From assembly GCA_964016985.1 (NCBI GenBank), contig OZ024824.1, positions 124,074,077 to 124,138,076 of the forward strand: a stretch of DNA of 64,000 nucleotides. Reading direction: 5' to 3'. This document shows positions 48,801 to 56,822 of the stretch, in pieces. Origin of the DNA: Anodontia alba (Eukaryota; Mollusca; Bivalvia; Lucinida; Lucinidae). The position numbers were made by a program, and so were the translations under genes. Positions within the stretch are counted from its first letter, which is position 1; every line of letters starts with the position of its first letter. The notes below the pieces were generated by a model, which worked only from the letters and a program-made list of their open reading frames with translations, made no database searches and was not told where the DNA came from.

Positions 48801-50061
48801 ACGTCCTTTTATGACATGCTGATGTGCCTGACATTACGAAAACACACCTATTCAAATATATAGAAAATTTCACCTCCAAAAACTGAAAATTTTCAGATAA
48901 AAAATCCCTCATATTTTTCATATATCTGCTCAAAACATAGAGTGTGGGTAGTGGCCGAGGCGGTTCTAACGAGTACCCACAATCTATGTTTTTGAGCAGA
49001 AATAAGAAATATAATGTATACCCCTGGAAATCCCAGTTTTACTATATAAAAGTGGGGTATAAGGGGGTCAAACTTATATAGTCATGTTTTCGTGCTGTAA
49101 CTGCTGGACTAGTGGCAAAATAGTTTGCCCTTTGATCTGTTACCGCATTCTGTGGCCTGTAGTCTGGGTATACACTATCTGTTCATGGCTGTCTGTCACA
49201 GTACTGAGGATAATAAGATATATCATTCAGTATTCAAAAGGGTATTTACAATATGGCTATCTTTGGAAGTTAATTGCAAAGAGACGCTGCGTCTGGTTTA
49301 CACCTACACTATGTGTCAAGGTCATATAGTTACAACGGTACATGTGATTGTGCGTATGTAATATAAAATGGAATATCCTTTGTCAGTCTCTGGAATAGTT
49401 CAGAAGACGACAAATTGATCGTTTTCGTATTTTGTTTCCTAGGAAACAAAGGCGTTGAAATTCCTTGCAAGTTCTGTTGTAATATTGCAACATATTGTTT
49501 AGTTACGGGATAAATATTAACACTTACTAAATTCAGCAGACAACAAATTAATGATACTTTTCTTATTTTTTCCAGAAAATAGGATCTGGTATTTTATGCA
49601 AATTGTCTCATAAAGAGAAAATTAGCATGACATGTCAAATCCTTTCATCACGAAAACATGCCTGTATAATGTTGACCCCTTAATCCCCACTTTTACATAG
49701 TAAACCTGGGGTTTACAGGGGTATACATTATTTTTCTTATTTCTGCTCAAAAACATAGATTGTGGATACTCGTTAGAACCGTTCTAACGAGTACCCACAA
49801 TCTATTTTTTTAGCAGAAATATGAAAAATATCAGAATTTTTGTCTGAACATTTCCATTTTTTGGTGGTAAAATTTTCAGTACATTTCAATAGGCGTGTTA
49901 TCATAATGGTGGAAAAATAGGAAAATATTTCAAAAAGTCGTCTGATGAAAATGTTACCCGGAGTGCTAACGTTAAACGACTTTTTGAGTTGTTCAATGTT
50001 GTTCCAAGTCATTTTTATATATTTCAGAGGTGTGACCAAACGCCATGACGGAAAATGTTGA
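34915..50061 (+). CDS. Secreted three-domain Kazal serine protease inhibitor (5 coding exons)
   Basis: Joining 34915-34981, 42331-42424, 46361-46480, 47355-47474 and 50028-50061 gives 144 codons ending in TGA. Every junction has GT/AG ends and matching phase. Residues 1-20 are a signal peptide (MKPYLALMCMVLMLATRADA). Three Kazal domains follow, each with the CGxDGxTYxNxC core: domain 1 residues 30-64, domain 2 66-104, domain 3 108-144. Predicted P1 residues (two after the second Cys) are Tyr32, Arg70 and Leu112, which suggests targets of chymotrypsin, trypsin and elastase/subtilisin type respectively. Domain 1 lacks the first and fifth Cys. Invertebrate Kazal inhibitors are secreted and often serve in defence or digestion; the role here is inference. 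Introns of 7.3, 3.9, 0.9 and 2.6 kb are full of repeats. Confidence 0.87.
35090..35677. other. Intron sequence with small repeats
   Basis: Holds a direct repeat (GAGATTATCATGAAATCCC and GAGATTATTATGAAATCCC near 35211 and 35245) and a hairpin at about 35551-35645, in which AGTCACAAAAGTAG pairs with CAACTTTTGTGACT inside AGAGGC / GCCTCT outer arms. Confidence 0.55.
35678..37745 (-). pseudogene. Longest antisense Penelope-like copy, with nested insertion
   Basis: Tail at 35678-36240, RT C-terminus to 36600, a 60-bp foreign piece (36609-36671), then RT core and N-terminal part to about 37745. Visible - strand motifs, from the N-terminal side: WLPKLHKRHYKAHFFANS, STYDFSTLYTT, then after a frame change KSLSCENLADISEAF and RYLDDLLNIDNIYF. 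Here the catalytic YLDD is intact, unlike the 18-kb copy, but stops and frame changes still disable it. The N-terminal region reaches further than any other copy in the window. It lies in intron 1 of the Kazal gene, antisense to the gene. Confidence 0.82.
36609..36671 (-). mobile_element. 60-bp Penelope-like tail nested in the RT of another copy
   Basis: The AAAGGTAAGAGAAAAGCCC end and about 60 bp of tail interrupt the RT frame. The copy at 17110-17155 is continuous at the same place, which gives the uninterrupted state. This is an extreme 5' truncation. Confidence 0.8.
37751..38400 (+). mobile_element. Penelope-like tail fragment joined to a sibling RT end
   Basis: Sense tail blocks (37751-37953, GGCCCACCGTGGTTCAAC to GTAGCATCGGGACCCAG) are followed by a different subfamily. 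TCGGAACCTGAATTTTATAC (SEPEFYTDLVYKFRK) and GGTAGTTAACCCAATCACGG are equivalents of the RT C-terminus, and the sequence then diverges. The junction is abrupt, so this is a rearrangement or an insertion into a sibling element. Confidence 0.6.
38577..38745 (+). mobile_element. Penelope-like 3' tail, sense
   Basis: About 170 bp from AGCATTGCGATTACCTCG to CTGGACTTTTCTCTAACC and a T-run. It lies in intron 1 of the Kazal gene. Confidence 0.8.
38870..38975 (-). mobile_element. Short retroelement-tail relative
   Basis: AAGGGAAGGCAATGATCAGG and CGATACAATTATCCCACAC repeat the segment at 9280-9385 almost exactly, so this is a mobile family distinct from the main tail. Confidence 0.5.
39243..39545 (-). 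pseudogene. Internal Penelope-like RT fragment
   Basis: The - strand carries the TSSYGVYIS-equivalent to LLQQGISEP region only. Neither tail nor catalytic core is present, so this is a deletion remnant rather than a simple 5'-truncated insertion. Confidence 0.7.
39800..40475 (+). pseudogene. LINE C-terminal region, split by a MITE
   Basis: The + strand reads RWTGIQLSNERLRKKILYGEL, then DTLKASLKDFNIPSESWEE, then IAQDRAEWRDLIRR up to about 40024. It resumes after 40270 as GEYEAKLISKAGQKRAQRK and, after a frame change, ICNKQFGDKCGIISNFRTH, a C2H2-like finger. This is the common C-terminus of endonuclease/RT LINE proteins in bivalves and cnidarians. Upstream RT is absent. A 243-bp MITE interrupts it. 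Confidence 0.7.
40025..40267. mobile_element. MITE with GGCYCAG ends and CTG duplication
   Basis: Ends GGCTCAGTTGTTCAAAGC and, inverted, GGCCCAGCTGTTCAAAGC. An internal inverted pair surrounds AAAAAATGTGAGTA. CTG occurs on both sides (40022-40024, 40268-40270). Removing the element and one CTG restores the LINE reading frame. Confidence 0.8.
40480..41170. other. No supported gene
   Basis: Short frames only, within intron 1 of the Kazal gene. Confidence 0.4.
41173..41323 (+). mobile_element. Foldback MITE, CATYACGAAAAC family (copy 3, half)
   Basis: Left half only, from ATCACGAAAACATGCC to the start of the central palindrome (GGGTACTTGTTAGAGCCGCC). The right half is deleted. Confidence 0.8.
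41490..41553. repeat. Hairpin repeat, GTAGAC..ATCAGACG family
   Basis: AGTGTAGACACTAATCAGACG pairs with CGTCTAATCTTGGTCAACACT over a CCATTTTCTGTGG tip. Confidence 0.75.
41932..42161 (+). mobile_element. Foldback MITE, CATYACGAAAAC family (copy 4)
   Basis: Starts CATCACGAAACCATGCC and ends GGCGTATTTTTGTATTG. The left arm of the central palindrome is deleted, leaving only the right arm (GAGGCGGTTCTAACGGGTAC). It ends about 170 bp before Kazal exon 2. Confidence 0.8.
42331..42424 (+). CDS. Kazal gene, exon 2 (domain 1)
   Basis: TTTTACAG acceptor before 42331 and GTATGT donor after 42424. The 94 bp (phase 1 in, phase 2 out) encode AQPSFPCPYIWDPYCGEDG and the following TYPNKCVMKY. The Kazal core CGEDGNTY is clear. 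The position of the fifth Cys is Tyr, and no first Cys precedes the PCPY motif. Confidence 0.87.
42475..42775. mobile_element. pogo/Tigger-like MITE with TA duplication
   Basis: Starts CAGTCGACTCTCGTTATCAC and ends GATAGCGAGAGTCGACTT, with TA on both sides (42473-42474, 42776-42777). A central inverted pair lies around GAAAAGAGACATTGCTCTC. It starts 50 bp after Kazal exon 2. Confidence 0.75.
42780..43259. other. No supported gene
   Basis: Intron 2 sequence with only short frames. Confidence 0.4.
43262..43643. mobile_element. pogo/Tigger-like MITE with internal (TA)n
   Basis: Starts GAGTCGAACCTCGTTATCTC and ends GAGATAACGAGAGTCGACTG, with TA on both sides (43260-43261, 43644-43645). A central inverted pair (GAGGAGAAATTGCTCC / GGAGCAATTTTTCCTC) is followed by (TA)n at about 43427-43497, which has expanded inside the element. 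Confidence 0.75.
43650..44345. other. A-rich low-complexity DNA
   Basis: AAATAAAATAA-type runs (43745-43805) and AAAGAAAGA-type runs (44015-44055). The long - strand frames here are low-complexity phenylalanine runs. Confidence 0.5.
44349..44520. mobile_element. Decayed pogo-like MITE arm
   Basis: TCGAACTTCAATGGCTGGAAC and TTTTGGGACCATGGAAA match the left arm of the element at 26620. The right terminus is not found. Confidence 0.5.
44728..44795. repeat. Hairpin repeat, GGACAGTGAAGG subfamily
   Basis: GGACAGTGAAGGCCCTGATCA pairs with GATCTGGACCTTCGCTGTCC over a tip around GACTGCGCGTTTGCGCAGG. It is the best-paired copy of this subfamily. Confidence 0.8.
44864..45628. repeat. 17-bp minisatellite, GATCAGACGCAGACTGT
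   Basis: About 45 tandem copies of a 17-bp unit with variants at the last positions (AATGT, CTGAG, TCGAG) and a few length errors. Because 17 is not a multiple of 3, a long array reads similarly in all frames, so its Arg/Asp/Gln-rich ORFs are artefacts. Almost every unit carries a GATC word. It lies in intron 2 of the Kazal gene. Confidence 0.93.
45793..45877. repeat. (TG)n microsatellite
   Basis: About 42 pure TG units. Confidence 0.97.
46105..46306. mobile_element. Foldback element, CAGACGAC family
   Basis: CTCTGGGCATATTCAGCAGAC at the left pairs imperfectly with the right end (AGTCGTCTGTTCAAAATTTT). The centre is a palindrome around GACATTTCATGTC / CATGAAATGTCAAAACC. It ends about 55 bp before Kazal exon 3. 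Copies also lie at 49366, 49528-49990, 52955 and 57150. Confidence 0.75.
46361..46480 (+). CDS. Kazal gene, exon 3 (end of domain 1, domain 2)
   Basis: TTTCTTTCCAG acceptor and GTATGT donor; 120 bp, phase 2 in and out. Encodes GVKSGVRGQCPCNCPRIMDL, then YCGKDGKTYNNKCLLECKF. Arg70 at the predicted P1 position suggests trypsin-type specificity. Skipping or duplicating this exon would keep the frame. Confidence 0.87.
46747..46990. mobile_element. pogo-like MITE arm
   Basis: CAGTCGAATCTCAATAGCTC after a TA, followed by ATGGCTCGTTCACCATGGC. The right terminus is unclear. It lies in intron 3. Confidence 0.5.
47028..47136. repeat. T/G low-complexity (GTT)n-like tract
   Basis: TTGTTG and poly(T) mixture of about 110 bp. 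Confidence 0.9.
47355..47474 (+). CDS. Kazal gene, exon 4 (end of domain 2, domain 3)
   Basis: TTTGTTTCAG acceptor and GTAAGT donor; 120 bp, phase 2 in and out, exactly the length of exon 3. Encodes KVEVDHKGACGELCICQLLY, then APVCGMDGRTYDNECTLNC. This is the most canonical Kazal core in the protein (YAPVCG). Leu112 sits at the predicted P1 position. Confidence 0.89.
47528..47805 (+). mobile_element. Foldback MITE, CATYACGAAAAC family (copy 5)
   Basis: A full copy: CATCACGAAAACACGCC to AAGTTTCGTAATG, with a near-perfect central palindrome (47637-47705) whose tip is GCCTCGGCGAGGC. It starts 53 bp after Kazal exon 4. Confidence 0.9.
48178..48457 (+). mobile_element. Foldback MITE, CATYACGAAAAC family (copy 6)
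   Basis: Full copy from TCACGAAAGCATGCC to GGCGTGTTTTCGTAATG. Central palindrome about 48287-48353. Confidence 0.88.
48669..48732. repeat. Hairpin repeat, CGCCGCGTTCTGCGGCG family
   Basis: AAACAATGTTCACCCTGATCA pairs with the opposing arm ending GGGTTTATACTGTT. The stem tip CGCCGCGTTCTGCGGCG is perfect. Confidence 0.8.
48832..49097 (-). mobile_element. Foldback MITE, CATYACGAAAAC family (copy 7)
   Basis: Reversed full-length copy, CATTACGAAAACACACC to CATGTTTTCGTGCTG. The left arm of the central palindrome is shortened. Confidence 0.85.
49366..49520. mobile_element. Foldback element, CAGACGAC family (partial)
   Basis: AGTTCAGAAGACGACAAATTG and a short palindrome TTTCCTAGGAAA. The right arm is decayed. 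Confidence 0.55.
49528..49990. mobile_element. CAGACGAC foldback interrupted by a MITE
   Basis: The left arm (TTCAGCAGACAACAAATTAAT, to about 49645) and the right arm (GGAAAAATAGGAAAATATTTC to GTCGTCTGATGAAAATG, from about 49909) belong to one element. Foldback MITE copy 8 lies between them, so the MITE inserted later. Confidence 0.75.
49646..49908 (+). mobile_element. Foldback MITE, CATYACGAAAAC family (copy 8, nested)
   Basis: CATCACGAAAACATGCC to GGCGTGTTATCATAATG. The tip of the central palindrome is shortened (GAACCGTTCTAAC). It sits 120 bp before Kazal exon 5. Confidence 0.85.
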
Positions 50062-50094
50062 GACGAAAGTTAAAGCCATTCGCATTCGTTAACG
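50028..50094 (+). CDS. Kazal gene, exon 5 (end of domain 3, stop)
   Basis: ATATTTCAG acceptor, phase 2 in. Encodes GVTKRHDGKC and TGA at 50059-50061, and the final Cys is exactly the sixth Cys of domain 3. A GTAAGC donor follows at 50095, 33 bases after the stop, so splicing of the 3' UTR is plausible without triggering nonsense-mediated decay. Confidence 0.82.
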
Positions 50095-50249
50095 GTAAGC
50101 TTTTAGCATATTTTGCCGAGTGGACACTTCTCCATAAACTCTTTGGACTGGTTCATTTCAATATATAGAGTGTCTTATTTGTTGTTATTGTTACCATGGT
50201 TTATAGCAATTCCTAGCAAGGGTCTTTCTTGCAATTCCTGGCAGGTTAG

Positions 50250-52160
50250 TTTAGGAAATGCCATAATGCATGCAAACTTGTTGATCAGTGGCTTTCATGC
50301 ATCGACAAAGGAGATATAGTAGGTACTCTTTTCGTAGATTTTCGTAAAGCCTTCGATCTCGTAGATCATTCTATACTCATCAACAAATTGTCTTTGTACA
50401 AATTCAGTCCACTATCCCTACGTTGGTTCCAGTCCTACTTATCGTCTCGTAAACAAGCAATAGCAAACGATGTCGGTCTGTCTAAATTCGCAAATGTATC
50501 GTCTGGTGTGCCTCAGGGATCAATCTTGGGCACTACACTATTTCTCCTATTTATTAATGACTTGTCGCTTTTTTTAAATCACTGCTTTGCAGATTTCTTT
50601 GCCGATGATGCTACTTTTCATACACATAGTAACAGCGTTGATGTTATTGAACATAATCTTCTAGCCGATTTCACAGAAGCGAAGCACTGGAGTAAGCGGC
50701 ATAAATTGCCAATAAATTATAAAAAGACCACCTGCATGTCCATAGGTACAAGACAACGACTAGGCGACTCTCGTGAAATAGAGCTGAAATCAGACGATAT
50801 TTGCATTCAGAACGTTTCTAAACAAAAGCTCCTAGGCGTTTATATTGATGAAAACCTAAATTGGTCTGCGCATATTGATTACCTGTGTTCAAATGTTTCA
50901 TCTAAAATATCACTATTAAGGCAATTATCCGAATATGTACCGGTAGAAGTTCAAAAACAGTTTTACCAAAGTTACATAATGCCCTTGATGGATTATGGTT
51001 CTGATGTCTGGGGCTCGACGTCCCTGACAAATCTTGAAAGACTCCTAAAATTACAAAAGCGAGTTGCGAGAACAATTCTTAAAACAGACTTCCGAACACC
51101 ATCTGCAGGCATGTTCAAAGATCTTGGGTGGTTATCGCTCGAAAGGAGGCTTAAATACAATAAAGCGGTATTAACATATAAGGCGCTGAATAATATGACA
51201 CCAGCATACATTTCAAGCATGTTAAAGCCCGTCTCTCAAACTCATTGTTTAAACTTGCGCTCTAGTGTAAACGGGACCCTATATGTACCAAAATCACGTA
51301 CAACACTCTATAATGGAGCGTTTTCCTACTCAGCTCCTAAGCTGTGGAACTCACTACCTCAGCCAGTCAGAAACTGTGATACATTAAATGCTTTTAAGAA
51401 AAGTCTTAAAACAGTGGTTTAGAAGGAATATAATTTATTCCGAAACATTTTTACTTTTAATGGTATTTTATCGCTGTTAATTAATCAGACATAGTGAGAT
51501 GCTGCTCCATCTCACACCTCACGCACACTTAGGGCCTGCTCTGTATCGGCTGTGCCTAATATGTCACCGTGGCGGGTCCCGGTGTGAGGGACGTGCTGTT
51601 TGGACATTCGTTTCCGCCGCATGCTCTCGACCATCGGGTTTCGGTGCGGTGCCTGTATGAATGGCGCGGTCGGAACCGAGTTGGCTCATATCAAGTTGAT
51701 GAGAGACTCTATGTAACGTTCCGGTGCACCTTCCGATACTATTGTGCGTGTGGTGCGTGTTCTTCTTTATGGCTACATCTTACTATGTGATACGTTTAAA
51801 AAAAGAAACAAAAAAAAAAAAAAAAACAAGAACATATTACCTTTTACTAGCTAATATGCCCATGACCCAGTTTTATGGTTTTATGTGCCCTACATGATGC
51901 AAAGTCTCATGGATATCTCTTATGAAATTAAATTTTAATTTTGTTCTAAACATTTATCATATACTTTTAGTTTTATTGTTTGTTAATCGATTTGCATATT
52001 AGTATCTTTCTGTGTTACAATGCTGTGTCATTTTACTGTATATATTTGTATGTATTTTATATTTGTATGTTCTAGAGGACCACAAGGTAGACTAGCTTTT
52101 GAAGCTAATTGTGTATCCTCTTTAAATATTGTATAAATAAAATAAAAAAAAAATAAAAAT
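50250..52160 (+). pseudogene. 5'-truncated CR1/Jockey-type LINE with 344-codon RT frame
   Basis: The frame is open from about 50250 to TAG at 51420-51422, without a native start. Motifs in order: VGTLFVDFRKAFDLVDHS, VSSGVPQGSILGTTLFLLF, FADFFADDATFHTHS (catalytic FADD), then the thumb and C-terminal end YSYIMPLMDYG-like and SAPKLWNSLPQPVRNCD. The endonuclease and N-terminal RT are missing, so it cannot move by itself. The 3' UTR runs through AGGACCACAAGGTAGACTAG to ATTGTATAAATAAAATAAA at about 52150. It lies between exon 5 and the probable last exon of the Kazal gene. The well-preserved frame implies a recent insertion. Confidence 0.85.
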
Positions 52161-52318
52161 GCATGAATTTTACTATTCTATACACATATTAGTGTATTTT
52201 TGCTAATCTTGAACAACATAACTTCTAACTGTACTATACCTAACACTGGGAAAAAAACACTTTCCCACCTGTTTAACCCATTTATGCCTAGCATCCTATA
52301 AAAGGGGCATAGACAAAC

Positions 52319-52381
52319 ATGTAGATCAAGATCAGACGCCAATAATGTAATGCGGTGACTGACCAGGGTCTACACTGGTTG
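52319..52381. repeat. Hairpin repeat, GTAGATCAAGATCAGACG family
   Basis: TGTAGATCAAGATCAGACGCC pairs with a decayed arm ending CCAGGGTCTACACTGG. Confidence 0.65.
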
Positions 52382-52474
52382 CATAAAATACTAGAATTTC
52401 TATAAATGATAGTAAATAAATGATAGTAATAATAAAAACTAACTACACATCCTACTATTAGAAATAGACGGATC

Positions 52475-52752
52475 CATTACGAAAACACGCCTATTCAAAT
52501 ATATAGAAAATTTCACCTCCAAAAACCGAAATTTTTCAGGTAAAAAACTCTGATATTTTTCATATTTCTGCTCAAAACATAGATTGTGGTACTCGTTAGA
52601 ACCGCCTCGGCGAGGCGGTTCTAACGAGTACCCACAATCTATGGCTTTGAGCAGAAATAAGAAAAATAATGTATACCCCTGTAAACCCCAGTTTTACTAT
52701 ATAATAATGGGGTTTAAGGGGGTCAAAATTATATAGGCATGTTTTCGTGATG
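52475..52752 (-). mobile_element. Foldback MITE, CATYACGAAAAC family (copy 9)
   Basis: Reversed full copy, CATTACGAAAACACGCC to GGCATGTTTTCGTGATG. Central palindrome about 52578-52645 with tip GCCTCGGCGAGGC. Confidence 0.9.
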
Positions 52753-52954
52753 AAAGGGGTTATGGTGGAAGAGTCCACTCGGCATAGATGGGTAAATGCC
52801 TGAAACTATTGCTGAATGAGTGGCAAACATAGTATACCCTGATCAGACTTCGTCGGCTGATATTGGCGCTGTATGCTCAGTCCCTTTTGAACCCAATATT
52901 TAGGGTTCTTATGTGCTTTAAACAGTGGAATATATTATTGTGACTAAATAAGGA

Positions 52955-53146
52955 CATACCATTCTATGGGAAAATTCAGCAGACGACAACGACACTGTTC
53001 TTATTTTTACAAGAAAATAGGATCTGACACTTCATGCAAATTGTCTTCTTAGGAAACAATTTGCATAAAGTGTCAAATCCTATGTTCTAGAAACAAATAA
53101 GAAAAAAATATTTCAAAATGTCATCTCCTGAATTTTTACCCATGAA
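52955..53146. mobile_element. Foldback element, CAGACGAC family
   Basis: ATTCAGCAGACGACAACGAC at the left, GACACTTCATGCAAATTG / CAATTTGCATAAAGTGTC as central palindrome and TTTCAAAATGTCATCTCCTG at the right. Confidence 0.75.
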
Positions 53147-53238
53147 ATGTTCGAAAAAGGTGTTTGAAAAATAACCTAATATGCTTTGTGGCTCATTCGT
53201 ATTGTCTCAATTGTAATTATAATGGTTACCGTCCACCA

Positions 53239-53506
53239 CATTACGAAATATATAGAAAATTTCACCTCCATAAAACTGAAAAAAAAATGTTCAGATAAAA
53301 AACTCTGATAATGTTCATATTATACTCAAAACATAAATTGTGGGTACTCGTTAGAACCGCCTTGGTTAGGCAGTTCTAACGAGTATCGACAATGTATGTT
53401 TTTGAGCACAAACAAGAAAAATAATGTATACCCCTGAAAACCCAAATTTTACTATATAAAAGTGGGGTTTAAGGGGTCAAAATTATATAGGAATGTTTTC
53501 TTGATG
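53239..53506 (-). mobile_element. Foldback MITE, CATYACGAAAAC family (copy 10)
   Basis: Reversed copy with a small deletion just inside the left end (CATTACGAAATATATAG) and a mismatched central palindrome. It ends GAATGTTTTCTTGATG. Confidence 0.82.
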
Positions 53507-53555
53507 CGTATCCAATGAGTCTGTAAGTGGTCAGCGAAAATCCTGATCACGCCCC

Positions 53556-53788
53556 GAGGTTATAAAAACTTTCTTTACTGCTCAACTCAGCTGAGCAAGA
53601 CATTTCTCCTACCAATAAATTTCAAATTACTAACAAATGCAAATTCTTTCTTGCTAAATAGTGCTGAGCCTGAAAAATTATCTGCTAATAAATATGAAAA
53701 TGCCAACTATTATTGGTATTTTCATTTTTATTCGCAGAGAAAATTTCATGCTCAGCTGAGTTGAGCACGAACAAAGTTTTATTACCTC
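53556..53788. mobile_element. MITE with GAGGTTATAAAAACTTT ends
   Basis: GAGGTTATAAAAACTTTCTT followed by a CTCAACTCAGCTGAGC block is matched, inverted, at the right by GCTCAGCTGAGTTGAGC and AAAGTTTTATTACCTC. 233 bp, with no coding capacity. It is the only copy in the window. Confidence 0.72.
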
Positions 53789-54129
53789 AATTGTGAGTAC
53801 GTTCATTGCTCTCAAATGTTTTCCTTTTTGAATATATTTATCTTTACTACAGCTGAAGATATAACCGTGTGGCAGCAGCAACGGCTACCCATACCTCACT
53901 ATAGTGTAGTATATATTAAATGATCTCTATGATCATTGAAGCCATTCCGGGAGTTTTGAAAATTGATATGAGTGTCACACTGAGAACTAATTGGCCGAAA
54001 CTCGCTTGTGTGACCCAGTAAACATGACAGTTTATTCTTCGTTAGGTTCTTTCTTGTAGAATCTATTTATCTGACATTCGCATATGACAAAAGGGGTTTA
54101 TTCGTAAATATTTAACACTATGTTATAGC

Positions 54130-54185
54130 TGTAAAAAGGAAACGCCACAATCATAAAACACAGTCTTACCGACGAACCAAAAGAA
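54130..54185 (-). mobile_element. Retroelement-tail fragment
   Basis: AAAAGGAAACGCCACAATCA and CCGACGAACCAAAAGAAG are tail-like blocks of the second subfamily. Short and decayed. Confidence 0.35.
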
Positions 54186-54477
54186 GAAAAGTTAATTAAC
54201 ATGCATTATTGCATAAAAAGCAGTGTCGTGCGTTATTAACACCCGTGTATTAACAAGGCAATTCACGCGCTGTTAATGCATGGCTACGGAACTTTCAATA
54301 TGATCTTACCGGGACCATATATTTGCTGCCGTTACGAGATGTGTACTGCCCCGCCCTAGAACGAGCATTGTCGGTGGAAATTACGTTCGCAAGACATCGG
54401 TAATTAGGCCAAACAAAATAGTGCAAGAAATAACGCGAAATGTAGCAAATGTTTATAGCTTTTTATGCAATAATAGC

Positions 54478-54614
54478 GATCGAACATGGTTTTTCAATGC
54501 ATTAACATTCGCCAGGTCCGTTGGGAGGTGTTGAAAATCGCGGCCTTCGGCCTCGGTTTTCAACACTTCTCACGGGACCTGGCGAATGTTAATGTATGAA
54601 AAACCATGTTTGAT
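54478..54614. repeat. 137-bp long hairpin
   Basis: Arms from GATCGAACATGGTTTTTCA at 54478 to TGAAAAACCATGTTTGATC at 54614 pair along almost 60 bp, including ATTAACATTCGCCAGGTCC, around a tip CGCGGCCTTCGGCCTCG. It could form a strong cruciform or a precursor-like RNA hairpin. Confidence 0.85.
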
Positions 54615-54619
54615 CCCTA

Positions 54620-55185
54620 TAGAGACACGCCACATATGAAACCGCCATACAAAGAAAACTTGCTACAGATTATCCGCTTTGGAACGTTCAGTATAACAAC
54701 TATATATTTGATGAGAGGGGTGGGCTTTCACCAGATTTACAACAGGAATGTGGAATAAAGTCGAGGGTTTGAGTACAAAACAATATTTCAAACTCAACTT
54801 ATTTTATATCGTTTTTTCTGGTCCAGGTAAAATTTCAAATGGCTTTTATACTATAAATCCATTGAACAGAAATCTTGGAATTTTATGTTTTCATACATAA
54901 TTTCACGTTTTCAATATAAACAATATAAGAAACGATTTTAGTGGACGCCGGCGAAATACTTAACTATTCAACACAAAACCCTTTGGGCTTAATCCAGTTT
55001 GTGTGCGGTCGCCGGCTTTTAAACAGCGATAAAATCCACAGAATGGAACTTCATTACAGTTATAAACAATAGATACAATGTAACCTTTGCTGTGTTCAAC
55101 AGTTACACGGGGAAGGTCTCAACCCGTGAGCCTTCTCGAGGCAGTGAAAGAAGGAGAGAAGGAGAACAAACAATTACAAGAAACA
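54620..55185. other. No supported gene
   Basis: Only short frames are present. No splice-linked exon was recognised. Confidence 0.4.
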
Positions 55186-55189
55186 AAAG

Positions 55190-56300
55190 TTACTTGCACG
55201 GTTGAAATAATCGACACACAACATTTACTTTTGCGGTTGAAGTGATCGATGTATAATATTTACTTACACAGTTGAAATGATCTACACACAACATTTACTT
55301 CCACAGTTGAAATCATCGGCACATAACATTTATTTGCACATTTGAAATGGTCGACACACAACATTTACTTGCATGGATGAAATGATCGATACACAACATT
55401 TACTTCCACAGTTGAAATGATCGACACACAACATTTACTTACACAGTTGAAATGATCGACACCCAGCATTTACATGCATGGTTGAAATAATCGACACATA
55501 ACATTTACTTGCACGTTTGAAATGATCGACACACAATATTTGCTTGCACAGTTCAAATGATCGACATGCAACAGATCGACACGCAACCTTTACATGCACA
55601 GTTGAAATAATGGACATACAACATTTACTTGCACGGTTGTCATGATCTACCCACTACATTTATTTGCACAATTGAAATAATCTACCCACAAATTTCTTTA
55701 ACGATCGAAACGATCGAAACATAACATTTTCTTTCACGGTTGTAATGATCGACACTCAACATTAACGTGCACAGTGGAAATGATCTACACACAGCCTTTA
55801 CTTGCACAGTTGAAATGATCGACACACAACATTTACTTGCCTAATTGAAATGATCGATAGACAACATTTACTTGCACGGTTGAAATAACTAAAACACACA
55901 ATTTATTTGCACTGTTGAAAGGATTGACACACAACATTTACTTGCACAGTTGAAATGATCTACACACAACATTCACTTGCACAATTGAAATGATATACAC
56001 ACAACATTTTATTTGCACAGTTGAAATGATCTACACATAATTTTTAATTGCCTGATAGAATTGACCGACAGCCAATATATACTTGCACGGTTGTAATATC
56101 TACACATAAAATTTACAAACAGGGTTAAAATGATCGACACACAACATTTACTTGCATAGTTGAAATGATCGACATACATCATTCATTTGCACAGTTGAAA
56201 TGATCTACACACAACATTTACTTATAAGTTGAAATGATCGACCCACACACATTTACCTGCATAACTGAAATGATCGACACACACATTTACTTGAACGACA
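55190..56300. repeat. 35-bp minisatellite
   Basis: The unit is approximately ACATTTACTTGCACAGTTGA plus AATGATCGACACACA, about 32 copies with substitutions and a few length changes. Most units hold GATCGAC or GATCTAC. A (CA)n run follows. Confidence 0.92.
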
Positions 56301-56311
56301 CACTAAGAAAA

Positions 56312-56313
56312 GA

Positions 56314-56362
<49 letters not shown>
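56312..56362. repeat. (CA)n microsatellite
   Basis: About 25 CA units, probably expanded from the ACACACA end of the 35-bp unit. A final unit and a second short CA run follow to 56415. Confidence 0.95.
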
Positions 56363-56363
<1 letters not shown>

Positions 56364-56419
56364 TTTGCTTGCACATTTACTTTCACAATTGAAATTAACC
56401 ACACACACACACACAAAGA

Positions 56420-56822
56420 CAACCGATTTGTTATGTATTTCTGTATTAAGAGTAGCATCGGGACCCAGGGTCAAGTTGGCTAGCTGTAAAAGTGCTTTAA
56501 ATCACCCGGTGGTTTGCTCTACTGGCCGTTCTAAGGCGGTGGTCCCGGTGTTAGTCTCACTCTTTTTTGCTTTGTGGTTTATTCTACAAGACGATTTGTT
56601 TTTATGTCTTACCCTGTGTTATTTTGTTCTTGTGTTTTTCAGTCCTTTTAGCATTGCAATTACCTCGCTTGGGGAAGAGAGAGCTAATCTTAGTGATTTT
56701 CGTACGTTTGTTCGATTCGCGCTTGCTTGGTTTTGTCTGTTTCCTCTTCCTCTTGGTGTCTGGGAAGGGCTGTGGTTTTAGATTGTGGCACTCCCTGGAT
56801 TTTTTCCTTACCTTCTTTGTTT
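56420..56822 (+). mobile_element. Penelope-like 3' tail, sense
   Basis: About 400 bp from GTATTTCTGTATTAAGAGTAG to CTGGATTTTTTCCTTACC. It directly follows the CA-rich end of the 35-bp array. Confidence 0.82.

Noticed and set aside
55435..55617. Cys/Ser-rich frame in the 35-bp array
   Set aside because: Direct translation of the tandem repeat without other gene signals.
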